DNA of 64,000 bases from Diplonema papillatum (taxonomy: Eukaryota; Euglenozoa; Diplonemea; Diplonemida; Diplonemidae), in contig JAPJBO010000091.1 of NCBI GenBank assembly GCA_030068145.1, positions 186,001 to 250,000 of the forward strand, given 5' to 3'. A model generated the notes under the pieces. It searched no databases. It worked only from the letters and a program-made list of their open reading frames with translations, and was not told where the DNA came from. The stretch's first letter is position 1. Every line of letters starts with the position of its first letter. The translations under genes were made by a program, and so were the position numbers. Shown piece after piece: positions 21,050 through 32,557 of this stretch.

Positions 21050-21178
21050 CAGTTAGTGTGAAAGCATGGTCTAACGATCCTTTGGTCTCGCTTCATGTTC
21101 AAGAGATGAAGCTGGAGGTGACAAAATTACCACAGGGATAACTGGCTTGTGGCAGCCAAGCGTTCATAGCGACGTTCA
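21050..21178 (+). rRNA. 28S rRNA domain V fragment
   Basis: Plus-strand sequence matches the highly conserved peptidyl-transferase region: GTGAAAGCATGGTCTAACGA then TCCTTTGGTCTCGC, ACCACAGGGATAACTGGCTT and CAAGCGTTCATAGCGACG. It stops abruptly on both sides. In the sister copy near 39.5 kb the same flanks are joined by only about 14 unrelated bases. Confidence 0.92.
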
Positions 21179-21462
21179 AAACAAATTAGAGATTCGCAGC
21201 GAGCTTCTAATCCGGCGTTCCGCTGACGTGTCGTTGTTGGCCCCACGAGCGGGGTTTGGTGTTTCCGCAGCCGAAGCGCGGACTTCAGTGACCATCTGGA
21301 GTCCCCCCATGGCACCCTATTGTGCTCTTCCCACAGCAAAAAAGAAATGTGAAAACGGGAAAGAAAAAAAAATTTTTTTTCAACTATTTTTTTTCCACGG
21401 TTTCCCAAAACTTTCCGCGCGCTAGGACGCGGATCAAAAAAAAAAAAAAAAAGTCTGCCCTT
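21179..21462. repeat. Segment duplicated at 37.6/39.3-39.5 kb, E3-empty site
   Basis: The sequence from TCAAAACAAATTAGAGATTC through GTGTTTCCGCAGCCGAAGCG to the hairpin at 21381-21462 is the inverted copy of 39318-39495 plus 37614-37693. Here the site ATAGTTG is uninterrupted, whereas the other copy holds transposon E3 at that point. Confidence 0.85.
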
Positions 21463-22130
21463 ATATCCCAACCAACAAATTTCCAAGGCAATCCTATTGG
21501 GATATAAGGGAACAAAATTTCAAGTGTTGGGATATAAGGGAATTACACCATTTTATTTTACTGCATTTTATTGTATTTTATGTATTTTTCAGGCCCGAAA
21601 ATTTGAAAAATAAAAAACACGTGGTATGGTTCAATTTTGATGGGCTGTTCGGCACTGTCTCCCCACAGTTTAAGCAACTTCAACGGGGGAAACTTTTGTT
21701 TAGAGTGCAAGTTTACACATTTTTAGGGGGAAAACCAAAACAAACCGGTAATAGCCAGTCTGTACATTCCAGCAGAATATCCAGCAGAACACATAAGAAT
21801 CATGTTACATTCACGCAAAGTACTTTTTGCACTTGCGAGCACTGTCCTGTAGGTAAAGCACAGCGCAAAAAGTCATAACAAGATGCCAAGGAAAAACTTG
21901 CTGGGCCCAGGTACTGAATGCGCACAGAGGGAGCCAGCTGAAGCACGGAGTGGCTAGAGAAACGACACAGAGAAACGACGCCTAACTTCCCTGAGCATTT
22001 TCAATAATTAGGCACGAGTAGAATGCTGTGGCACCCTAAAACCAACAGCAGCAAAGGAAATCTACAAAACGGTAACAAAATGTAGCGAGACTTTTGGCCC
22101 AGGGTGCAAACCTGAAGAACTGCTACTGTT
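21463..22130. other. Intron B/C, nothing recognised
   Basis: Apart from two GGGATATAAGGGAA motifs (about 21498 and 21530), no feature was recognised. Confidence 0.4.
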
Positions 22131-23397
22131 AGGGCTGACTAATTTTTATTTTTGGCTCGCGCTCGCGCGCGCCCGAATTTTTGCGAAACCTCGAAAAAAC
22201 AAATAGTTTGTGCAGGGTCGACATGACAACTCGGACGACTCCGCCACTTCTGGGTCACCTGGACCACTTCGGGCACTCGTAAATTTTTGAGTCATCTCGG
22301 ACGCAAAAGTCCCCGCCCGGGAATACTTGCAAACTGCAGACACGACTCCAATGGCGGCCAATACCAGGTGCCCAGCCAAAAGGGATCTCAACCATAGTTG
22401 GGGCAGCCCCAGGGCTGGCTGTTTTCGGCATGGCAAGTAACTATGCCTTGAACGATGCACGGTCGTGCAAGAAAATGAGAACCCTTCAAGAAAAGTCACA
22501 AGACTTTCAATTGTGTGGTGCAGACGATGCCCATTGGAGCACCTGTGCAGCACTACGGCTGCACAGGCGCAACACTGCTTCATAGGAAGGAAGGTAGGGA
22601 AACGAGAACTGCTTGCAAGCGAGTCGGATGAGCCTGTGCTCTGTTTGTGTGAAAAGCCATCTAACTGCGATTGACTGAGGCTGAGGGGCGAAGAAGAACC
22701 CCTTGTGTTGTGAGACTGTACCTGGCCCGGAATCTGGGGTCATGGGACGATGGGCCCTACTACTGCTGGCACTGGGTTCGTGAGCTTGCCCATCCTTTTG
22801 GACGCATCTGCCACACTGTGGGCACCTTCTAGGCTGTGGAACTGCTTATTCGCATTGTTTCCTTCCAGTTTCCTGGCATCTGCAATGAACTTCACGAAGC
22901 CGGGAGCGTCGACACTCGTTGCACAGATTCATGCCGCAGGTTTCAGTGGAGTACTCTTCTCCCTGTTGCGAAAGCAGGATCCCTACCGACAGCGTAGGAG
23001 AGGAATAACCACCGACAGCCACTAGGATGGCAACCACCGGTGGCTGTAGCCACCCATGGCGGTTGCCCAACCATGCTCCGACTCTTCTTCAAACCCGAGC
23101 ACTTCCCCTGGGGATGCATCTGTGCGAGGTCCTTCAGCAATCGAGAGGTCCAAAGCAAGCAGCCAACCTCGAGCATGTGCCAAAGACACAAACTGGATCC
23201 ATCGACGCCAACTTCACATCTGATGATCTCTCTCCACGTCCGCTTCTACGTATCTCGTTCGCTTCATCGGAACCGGGAAGTCCATGTGGACTCGCTGTTC
23301 ATCAGCAAATCCCCAGCAACGGTGTACCATGTGCCTGCTGGTCTTGTCTTTTAGATACTTTGTGAACTCGTGTTGGCGGTGTCGATATGTTTTCTTT
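22131..23397 (-). repeat. 1.27-kb segmental duplication, copy 2
   Basis: This is the inverted partner of 1758-3026, with only scattered substitutions. Its right edge (about 23397) is followed at once by a decayed tyrosine-recombinase coding region. Its left edge is the dispersed hairpin (22131-22210). Confidence 0.85.
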
Positions 23398-24005
23398 CTT
23401 TGATGCCATCCGGACCACGGGCGACTACGGCGCTGCCCTGCAGATTCTGGGCGATTTTGTTACGCTACTCAGAACTTCGAGTATGCGGGCGATCCGGGCG
23501 GAGGACGTCACTCTGAATGGAGGAAGGCTCAGGGTCGAGTGGCGCATGGCGAAGGGCAAAAGGGAATGCATGAGATTATTGACGTTCGAGGCCATAAATT
23601 TGGTGCCTCCGCTTACTCTTTCCGACCGCCGGAGGGAGCACCGTCCTCCATCCGCTCCCAGTCGAGGTGTTCACCCTCCTGAAGCGCTTGGCCGGGTCAA
23701 GTCAGCTCCTGTGCCCCAACTGCGGGTACCGCTCATTCAGGGAGGCACTCTGCGGTACAAGGACAAGGCGGGGTCTCTTCGCCGACAGTAACGGGATGTC
23801 AGCGGGGAGGAGTCCAGGGAGCAGGCTCGCGTACACGACGCACAGCGCCAGGGTAGGTGGTTGCTGCACGCTGCTGAAGGCGGGGACGGGGGTGATGCAG
23901 GTTTGAGAGCTGGGGGACTGGGCGTCGGAGGACATGGTGAGGTTGTACGGAAAGAAGCTCACGCGCGATCCGTATTGCGTGGAGGCGGTCCGGTTTTACA
24001 ACCCG
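23398..24005 (+). pseudogene. Decayed tyrosine recombinase
   Basis: Plus-strand pieces in several frames spell a recombinase core. FVTLLRTSSMRAIRAEDVTL with RVEWRMAKGKRE is the N-terminal Arg-box region. It is followed in another frame by AYTTHSARVGGCCTLLKAGT (H-x-x-R), a TGA stop, then ELGDWASEDMVRLYGKKLT (W and catalytic Tyr region). At least one frameshift and one stop separate the parts. It may be a remnant of a second YR retrotransposon or a Crypton; no reverse transcriptase is seen nearby. Confidence 0.6.
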
Positions 24006-25385
24006 GTGAGCCTAGCTCACTGCTACGCCGCGCCCTCGTGGGTCGGTCCTCCTCGGGATTCGTATGAAGCTCTCTGCGCCCCACCCTTCCCCACTCCCCC
24101 GCAGTGGATCAAGGTTAGTCTCCCTGGCTTGCTGAGCTTGACCGGCGGAGGGAAAATCCCAGAGTCCCGCGAGGCGAATGCGAGCAGCCAGGCATCGTGA
24201 GCCGGCCCGCCGCAGCCAGTTGTGTTAGATTGAAGCCAACTCGGGCCTTCGCCAGTTGAGCTGGAGTCTTGGCTGACTGATTCGGTAGCGAGGAGGACCG
24301 ATCTCCCCAACTGAGGCAGCCACCGGGCAGCCAACTTCGCCGGTCAGTTCGTTCCCAAGGTACCAGCAAGCCAGCTAACGAGAGCTAACCGTGAATGATC
24401 TTTTGATTGGTGTGACATGAATTACACGGATGTTAAATTGGCGGAAGGAGAAGGAACAACGGCTCCGAGTGACTCTCTCCAAGGAGGCAATTTAACCCCT
24501 AGTTAATCCCTCACCAAGCATTGAGTTCTGTAAAGTGCAAAGTGCCATGAAGGCAAGCGAGCACTGTTCACGGGCTAGTGTTACTTTATGACTTCACCGA
24601 GCAGTAGATGGTGTACATACTTCCAGTAGCTTTCACGAGCTTTTTCGGCGTTTTCGTCATGTTCAAGACCCTCCGCGACTGCAGCCTCCCACTCAGGACA
24701 TGCACTGCCGTACTCCTTTTCAAATTCTGCTTGTGTGTAAGCGCAGCCATCAGCAGGATCAATGCGTCTTTGTCGAAACCCTAGTGATTAGTGAATTTGT
24801 GAGTGAGGGAGTTCGCTAAAACTTTGAAACTCCGAGTTGCTGACATTTGTGTCCTTTTGCACCCGATCCCTTGGCGATTTATGCCGCAGTCTTTGGCGAA
24901 ATGATGTGCTTGTTCTGAGCTGAGTCCTGCCAACTTATAGCTTCTATGTCTGCATAGAAGCTAGTAGAGAAGTTACTTCTTGATGAAATGCATGCTCTTG
25001 TCCGAGATATGCGAGGGCTAATCAGAATATTATTGCGGCCAGGTTCTATGAACTGGAACCAAAATCTGGTGAAAGCGATGACTTCAGCAACGGCTTCCAG
25101 CACGCGCCGCGTGTCGACCTCTTCGGCTTCTTTCTGGGCCAGGGCCGCGTCGGACTCCACCTTGCGGAGTTGGACCTGGGTGACGACAAGCTGCCTGTGC
25201 GGTAGCTTGCAAACGGGCACTGTGCCCCGGTTGACCTCATCCTCGAGGATATCAGTCCGAGTAAGTGTCATTTTTTGTTTGTACGTGGGGGAGGATTAGC
25301 TTGCCAATATTGATGGTGAGTGAATATGATCCTTAGGCTAATCTTCTCCCAAACACGCTGCCAGTGTTCTCTTTCGTGTTTAGTT
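24006..25385. other. Intron B/C, one unassigned open segment
   Basis: A minus-strand ATG frame at about 25070-25271 (MTLTRTDILEDEVNRGTVPV then RKVESDAALAQKEAEEVDTR) reads like protein but matches no family I know. It is open to 24879. The rest shows nothing recognisable. Confidence 0.35.
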
Positions 25386-25560
25386 CCACAGTGAAAATAG
25401 CCTGTACTCGTCTAAACTCGTCAATACGAGTTTAGACGAGAATGATACGAGTTTAGACGAGTTTGGCACGAGAATACGAGTCGTTTGGCGAGAATTTGCT
25501 CTGAAAACCGAAATACGAGTTTAGACGAGAATACGACTCATTTGCACAGTATGCCTAGGG
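25386..25560. repeat. ATACGAGTTTAGACGAG cluster
   Basis: Several copies of a motif containing ACGAGTTTAGACGAG lie in direct orientation, and one is inverted next to the first (CTAAACTCGTC/ATACGAGTTTAG), making a palindrome at about 25413-25441. There is no coding meaning. Confidence 0.75.
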
Positions 25561-26120
25561 CTATGATGGCAAGTAAACGGAAACGTTTCCCGTTTCCGTT
25601 TCCGTTTCCATACTTTCAAGGGAGGCTGCTGCAGATTGCAGTGTGTAAGGTGACCACACCTCGGATGGGCGGGGGGAAAAAAAATAGGGGTGTTTCCCAA
25701 CGAGCCAGCCAACAAATTTATCTGTGCAAACGGTGCTGTCTCCGAAGTAGTCCCGGACTGCGCGGTCCTTCTAGTGGTGGCAACAGAGCACTCAGAGAAT
25801 TGGGGAAGTTTCTCAACAAGGTTCGTATGCGCGACAGTCTTTTCGGTTTTGGCTGCAGGTTGACACACCCCCTGTCCGGGCTGCTGCGGGATTTCTCGTC
25901 GGTTTGTGTTTGGCGACTGAACATACAGAACTGGGTCGCTTTTTTGGTAGGCCACCCACCCCCTCTCTTCCCCCACAGGAATCGGGCTGAGGGTTGACTT
26001 CATCAGAAATCACCGCCTCGGATTAGGGCTGTCTATTTTTTATTTTTGGCTCGCGCTCGGGCACCTCAAAAAAATCTGGGCGCGCGCGCTAAAAAAAAAT
26101 AATAGGGCAGAAATTTACAA
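25561..26120. other. Intron B/C with hairpin copy 6
   Basis: GTTTCC repeats lie at about 25585-25610, and hairpin motif copy 6 at 26025-26110. No gene is seen. Confidence 0.45.
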
Positions 26121-26126
26121 AAAAGG

Positions 26127-26540
26127 GGTATTTCCCTTCGAGCCATCAAAACAAATTTAATTCCCTAACAGCCAGCAAAAACAAATTTAATTCCCTAACA
26201 GCCAGCAAAAACAATTGCATTCCCTTACAGCCAGCAAAACAAATTTAATTCCCTTATAGACCTGCATGCTTCATTTCTCAATCCTTTTGGTGGAACGAGG
26301 ACTGGCGAGACTTCACTGATATGCGCGCCTGGCAGCCCGGGAAGATACAGCTTCCGGTAAAAAACAGACGTTTTACCGGTGTAAGGGCCATATTCTTCCG
26401 AGCCTTCGCCCTCGGGAAAGGCTCGGAAAAAAATCATGTCCTCGGGAAAATATGCACCCTTACTTACCGGTAAAAAATGGCTATAATTCCCTTCGAGCCA
26501 GCAAAAACAAATTTAATTCCCTTATAGCCAGCAACAGCAC
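26127..26540 (+). repeat. AACAAATTTAATTCCCTTA short tandem repeats
   Basis: Four to five units of about 33 bp built from GCCAGCAAAAACAAATTTAA and TTCCCTAACA lie at 26127-26260, with one more near 26490-26530. Between them is a stem resembling the one at 1492-1531. Confidence 0.7.
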
Positions 26541-28711
26541 TTTCTTTTTGGAATTTTCACATTTTCCGGATGTAGGCCCTATTTATTTGGGAAACTTACA
26601 AATATATGCGCGATAAACTGCCGAAAAAACTGTGCGCATACGAAACGTATGCGCGAAAAACTGTTTTTTTACAAATATATGCGTGACTATTTCGGGTGTA
26701 TGATGCCAAAAACAACGAGAGGTTCCACAAAGGATGTACCATGCAGGGTCAAAACCTTGTGTCTTTTTGGAAATGGCCAAAAAAAAATTTCCGGAAAAAA
26801 TTGGGGTTTTTGAATTTTAGAAATTTGGAACAAACTCTGCAGTAATTATTGAGAAAGTGCCCCCCCTTCTTTTTCTCCCCCATTTCTTTTTCCTTTTTTC
26901 ATCCCCTAATCCGGTGGGCAGCAGTCAGTTGTGAGACTGGCAGGTGAGCAGTGTCACCTCCCCTAGCGAGCTCTCGGATCAAGCTGCGTCTGATGCAGCT
27001 GTTGTATGGATCGCCTAAATACACTCAGCCGCGCGCATTCATTGCGAAGGTTACTGCTGCGGCCTTCTGGGTGGCAGCTGTGCCGGGAGCGAGATCTGAG
27101 GCCCTGTGATGGCTGAGTGCACACCTAAGCAGGGTTGCATCCTCGTGTTGTAGCCGTGTTGTGTATAAGGCTTCGTGGGGGCCTGGTCAACCACCTCATC
27201 ACTATAGGGCACAAACCTTTCTCGACAGTGATTGGACAGTCGGGATTGCCGGGGGCGGGTCTCCATGAAGAAGAGAATTGTAAAGCAAGACCTGCCCCCT
27301 GCGCCTGCTGTCTCCGGCTGCTTCGGCAGACGACACATACTACTACTACACTACATCCCCTAATCCGTGCCTCGTAACACACAGCCGCCGATCAACACGA
27401 AACCACCCAGAAGAAAAGCCAGGCACCGGGATCTTCCTGACGAGCAACCCGGTGAACTTAATCAAGAGTCGAAGATTAGCGTCGAAACTTCCTGGCTTTT
27501 CACGCCGTAGCAGAACGACCACACCCTACCAATCCCAAGCACCCCCTAAACGCGTTAGGGGACTTCACAAGGTTTCACAACGGAGTGACACAACACCCGA
27601 AACGAGCTGCACCCTCTCACTTTTCTCAACCCCCCGCCATACTCAAGCCTCTACGGTCAACCGGAGACTTTAAAATACCGACCTTCTAATCCACAAATAA
27701 CGCTTGAAAGCGAAGCCACGCAAAGCTCCCGGTGAGTGCGGGGTCGTACAACTGTGCGATTTGCCTACTGTTCGCGAAGAAACCCCCCATTGCAGATAGA
27801 AACAAGCTGGAGTGAAGTGAAGGCGCCATTCCCGCAGGTTCCGGCCTGGACAGCTGCGGAGTACCAGCTGAGCTGTTGAGTGCACCCTGGCTTGCGGATT
27901 ATCCGAAAAAGTAGTGTTTTTTCGTTAAACTGCTTTTTTGTTGCAAAGAAAACGTATTTGTAGTCCGCGAAAAATCCCTGTTTTTTTTTTACAAATATAT
28001 GCGCGAAAAAACTGTTTTTTTTTACAAATATATGCGCGAAAAAACTAAAATTTACAAATATATGCACCGCGCATATATTTGTAAATTTAGTTTTTTCGCG
28101 CATATCCTGGTATATTACCCTATTTATTTTGACCCATTTTGACAAAATTTCCATATTTTGGCCATTTTTTGCCATTTTGGCCGATTTGCCCATAGTTTGG
28201 CCTATTTTGGCCTCTGTTGCCGGGTTTAGACTTTGGCCATTGCCTCCAGATTTTGCTCATAATTTGTAACGTGCATTTCCCTGACAACATTGAAGAAAAC
28301 AATTTCCGACAGGAGTCGCCGTTGACAGGCACTGGTACTGATGACTCCCCAGGAGCAATCAGTATTCTTACTTCATCAATTCCAGCACCATAATCAAACT
28401 CACTGTATAATCAAGGCGCTTCCTTTTGATTCAGAAAGGATTCATTGCGCGAATCCCCTAAGGCACTGTAAAATGTAGGGACAGCCCTATTCCTATTGCA
28501 TGTTCGCGTCTTTCACAATAACCCGGTCGGTTCCTCCATCTGTACGGGCTTGCTTTTGCACGCATGTGTGTATCCTTTTTCAGGGTGTGCTTATCCCTTC
28601 CATCCATCCCGTTGCGTAGTTCGTGAACCATGATTGTTTCGTCAAAGGCGTGCATCCTGGCAGGTATCCCCTGTTTTTTTGGGAGGACAAAGCGGGAAGG
28701 GGGGGGGTATA
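26541..28711. other. Intron B/C, repeat-rich, no gene
   Basis: Motifs TTACAAATATATGCGCGA recur at 26590-26690 and 27985-28065. A long palindrome sits at 28034-28103. Bases 26980-27080 resemble 32366-32490 (GCTCTCGGATCAAGCTGCGT). Bases 27300-27355 resemble 31873-31975. GGCC/ATTTTGGCC-rich sequence spans 28130-28260. No coding region is recognised. Confidence 0.5.
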
Positions 28712-29335
28712 TTCGCATCATCCTGCGTAAAGTCATCTGCACTACGATCAACAGAATTCGCTCTCTAAGTACGGAGTCAAGTCTCGTCTGTATGCGCGAT
28801 GCGGTTTACCGAAGCCATCGAGCGCCACGGCCAGGGATGGATACGTTTACTCGCTGATCGATGCTACGGCAGTACAGCAAACCCACAATGCAGCCTGAGT
28901 TCAGCCCCGCGCACCTAGCGCTCACAAGGCAACGCATGATCACTTCGGTGTGAGGGATCAGTCCTGGCCGAGCCTATTGCCTGCCGTTTGCTTTCTGACC
29001 AATGCGTTCCACGTATGAAGGGTCCTTGCGTTAAGTTCGCGCCTTCTGTGGGTATACAGACTTGATCACGACTTTTGGAAACGAAGCTTACTCTTGAGAT
29101 CTGGTGTGGAGGGCCATCGTTACCTGACAAAACCCACTCATGCAGCCTGAGTTCAGCCCCGCGCATCTAGCGCTCACAAGGCAACCCGTGATCACTTCGG
29201 TGTGAGGGATCAGTCCTGACCGAGCCTAATGCCTGCCGGGCGCCTGCTCCATTGCGGTGTTTTGAAAACTTGGTAACTTTGTGCTCAGCGGTCCTACGCA
29301 TCATGTTCCACGTCCTGTGATTCGTACTTTCAAAC
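28712..29335 (+). repeat. Direct duplication, copy 2
   Basis: This is the same-orientation copy of 13065-13690, including the internal doubled TGAGTTCAGCCCCGCGCA block. Its right part is split by about 370 bp of coding-like sequence; homology resumes at 29702. Confidence 0.8.
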
Positions 29336-29701
29336 ACCCGGCAGGGCGAAAAGCTGAACATTCAAAAGCACAAGCCGGTCATCCGGGTGAAAACGCTGCT
29401 GCGGCAGTACGCCGAGGTACACTTTCAGCACGCGAACAAGTGCCTGCGCACGGAGAAAAAAGCAGTCGAGCATTGCCTGCAGCGCTGCGGTCTCCTCGCG
29501 GGTGTCGTCTACGACGCTGATGACGTAATTAGCGTCTTGCTTGCGAAAGAAGGTATATCTTTTGTGTAAGCACTTGCTTTGTAGGAAATGCTTGAGGAGA
29601 CTGCCAGTTGCGATAGATCAAAGGAGGTAAATGTGCTGTAGCCCACACGAAACGCAGGTAAATCTGGGTTTAGTGGCGGGCGTAAGCGTTCAACAAGTGC
29701 C
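29336..29701 (+). pseudogene. Exon-like insert of unknown origin
   Basis: This stretch interrupts duplication copy 2. Plus-strand bases 29344-29551 read KLNIQKHKPVIRVKTLLRQY, then AEVHFQHANKCLRTEKKAVE and CGLLAGVVYDADDVISVLLA. They are preceded by acccggcag/ and followed by GAAG/GTATAT, as if a spliced exon had been captured. No family is recognised. Confidence 0.4.
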
Positions 29702-29730
29702 ATGCATCATGTTCTACCTCCTGTGATTCG

Positions 29731-31480
29731 TGTGACTTTTAACAATCTTTTCATTTCTTTCTTTCTGCTAAGTACCACCCACATACACCCCTGCTCTTCG
29801 AAAAAAAGAAACAAGGACGGGGGTGCGTGTGGGGCACATACATTTCTTGTTCACCTGGATGAGGTTTCTGGCTAGTACTAGCTCAGTGCACTTCGCTGGG
29901 ATAATTCCCCCGATAAATCGACATAACTGCCAGTAGCAAAGCTAAAATCAAAACATTGTCACTACAAATTGCTTCAGATTACGAGCAAAGAAAAGCAAAT
30001 TTAAGCAAAGAAAAGCAAATTTAAGCAAATTTAAGCAAAGTAGGCATCATACTGAGGAAGCATGCAACAAAGGCAGGAAAAGGCGAACCTGCGGAAACGG
30101 AGCCGGGACTGTGTTGCACGATAGCCGTGCAGGGCGACAAGAATGGCATCGTTGAAGAACAGCCTCGCAATGCTCAACCATTCGTACCGTGTTCCCGGAA
30201 CAGAAGGAGAAGGACGATCGAAACCCCCAACATGACACCAGAAAAGCTGAAGAACGACTCGATGTGAAGGTTCTGACTCTCAGACCTTGGGTCTATGAGG
30301 GCAGGGGGCGTTGGACACGAACAAGGGCACTCGTTCCTCTACTGTCCGGTGGTCATGTTCAAGGAACAGGGGCAGTAGATGCATGTCAACGAGGTGGGAA
30401 CATGGCCGGTCTCAACAAGAGGCCACACCGAACCAGCAGGCGTTCGAAGTCGATGTGCACGCCATAACAAGAGCAGACGGCAAGTAAGGCCAGTGACAAG
30501 GTGCGAGCCGTACCGCAGGCAGGGCTTCGCAAAGCTGCGGCACTGAACGGCAGCCAGGTTTCGTCCTACCCGTAGGCCCGGTGGAAGCAAGGAGTCAGGC
30601 AAGAGAGAAGAACCGTAGAATGAGCGCAGGGACGCTGGGCCGTGCTGTTGAAGAAAGAGTTCAACACCGACACGGGCAACCCAAGGACAGCCAAAAGCCT
30701 ACGGCGGTGAAGTAACGAGCCTCATCCGAGTGTCGGACAAAACCCCTTGCTACAACGACTGTAACACACATGTACAATGCCGGATGCTAGCGTCTGTAAG
30801 AGCATGCGTGACACAGCCGTGTCTTGAAGGTGAGATGGGACCACCAAGCGAATAGCGTTGGAAAGAGCAGAGTGAGCAACCGGAGACTGCGGCGAACCGG
30901 GAGGTAAGACAAACGATTCGAAAAACGACGCTGGGGACGAAACAGCATAGATGAAGCATTGGTGTGTGTTCGTGGTTTGCGCGACAATATGACTCTACTC
31001 AAGGGACACAAGGTACAAAGGGGATGGGATTGTGGTCCACTGTTTCGGCCACGCGCTGTACATTAGACGAAAGGGGTACTTCCCTGCAGAATGTCCCATT
31101 CGCTATGAAGAACAATGCCCGCATGCAACGCTGGTCACCATTCCTGCCGAACTTTGCTTAAATTTGCTTCAACTTTGCTTGAGCAAATTTAAGCAAGTTT
31201 AAGCAAAATTAAGCGAATTACCGCGAATCTGAAGCAAATCTGAAGCAAATCGACTTTGCTTTTTCGGCGGTCACCAACTTTGCTTAAATTTGCTTTGCTT
31301 GTCAACTATGTCTTATACGACAAAATTCGCACGTGTAAAAACTACAAATTCCCATATTATTGCGGTACAGTAACTGCCGACAGTAACAGGTATGTACCCA
31401 ATAGGAACATCCAAACGCACCATTGGAGTGGACATAATGAAGAAATCGTTGCCAACAGTGACATACCAGAAAGGACCCAC
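29731..31480. other. Intron B/C beside exon B
   Basis: Clusters of GCAAATTTAAGCAAAG lie at 29985-30045, and mostly inverted ones at 31150-31300, enclosing about 1.1 kb that may be one element. Bases around 30520-30760 resemble 38535-38870 (GCCGTACC-CAGGCAGG, GGTGAAGTAACG). No intact gene is seen. Confidence 0.45.
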
Positions 31481-31834
31481 TGCTTCGTGCTGCTGTAGCA
31501 GTGTTGAAAATCTGCCTTTGTGTAAAGGCTGCCGTCAGTGTCGGGTCGCTTGTGCTTCGCGTGGTAATAATGTCCTACGAGACAGTGCGCACGAGCTACC
31601 GCATCGTCTAGCTCGATGGCATTCGTGGCACACTTGAAGGACTCTTCGCGGCGCAGAAGTATGTGAAGGACCTCGGCGCGTGTAGTGTAGTACCAAGCCA
31701 GGCCGGGCACCCCCTTGCTCACTTCTCCGCATCGCGAGAGCAGCTTTTCCGACGTCCGAAGCGAGTTCTCGTGCCTGAGTGTGGGTGCGAGCCTTAGTAA
31801 ATTTGAAATCCTAGCATCAAAGTTGAGGGACGAG
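31481..31834 (-). CDS. SKI3: SKI3-like exon B (GHYY TPR segment)
   Basis: This 354-nt exon has no in-frame ATG at its edge and is open between an acceptor (ctagag/CTCG) and a donor (AAGCA/GTGGGT at 31480). It encodes SKI3-like TPR sequence, GLAWYYTTRAEVLHILLRRE, then ARAHCLVGHYY, then DFQHCYSSTKQ. The LGHYY-type segment is conserved in SKI3 proteins just before a Cys-Tyr-x-Lys-Ala helix, which is the spacing seen here across the splice to the next exon. Both flanking introns exceed 21 kb, so the exon is an island in repeat DNA. The downstream ORF continues past the donor into low-quality sequence, which supports splicing here. Confidence 0.7.
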
Positions 31835-32557
31835 CTCTAGGGCAGGCGCCGCTCAGTCTCACAACTGACTGCCCGCTGTCTCCGGCTGCTTCGGCAGATG
31901 GCACACTATTGTGCAGTCTATCGTCATAGATTGTTGCCGCATATCGAGCTCAAACACATACTACTACACGCGGAGACCGATAATTCGGGGAGGGGAATAA
32001 ACGAGGGAAATACTTGAAACGCAGCTACGTGTAAGGCGAGTCATGGGGTGCGGATGTGTTCCGGAGTATGGCGGACAAAGGAGTGATCGTGCAGTGGGGT
32101 CCCGAGGATGTGTCGGCACCTGCCAGGTAGGGGCAGACGCTAGTGGTTCAGGGAGGCGACCCGAAGCGGATTCTGGACGGTGTCCCCGTTGTCAAAGGAA
32201 ACCAGCGCGTGTGTCGACCCAGGCAGTGTCGGCCAACGGGCGAGCGCGGGCACCGCGAGAGTGCCGGAGCCGAAGCCGCGGCCACGGGGCCCACAACCAA
32301 CAGATCGGACGCGTGTCGGGACAAGCGGGTCGACCGGTGAACGTGCATCAGGGATGCCACCTCCTAGCGAGCTCTCGGATCAAGCTGCGTCTAATGCAGC
32401 TGTTGTACGGAACTGTCTTTTATACACTCCAGCTGCACGCGCCTTCATTGCGAAGGTTGCTGCTGCGGCCGCCAGGGCGGCGAGCTCGGGGGCTCTGTGA
32501 TGGCTGAGGCGGAAATGCAACCTTGGGCTGAGAGCCGGAGGGGCGATCAGGGTAAAA
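31835..32557. other. Intron A/B next to exon B
   Basis: The interval contains the second copy of the GCTCTCGGATCAAGCTGCGT segment (32366-32490). Open plus frames here lack recognisable domains. Confidence 0.4.
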
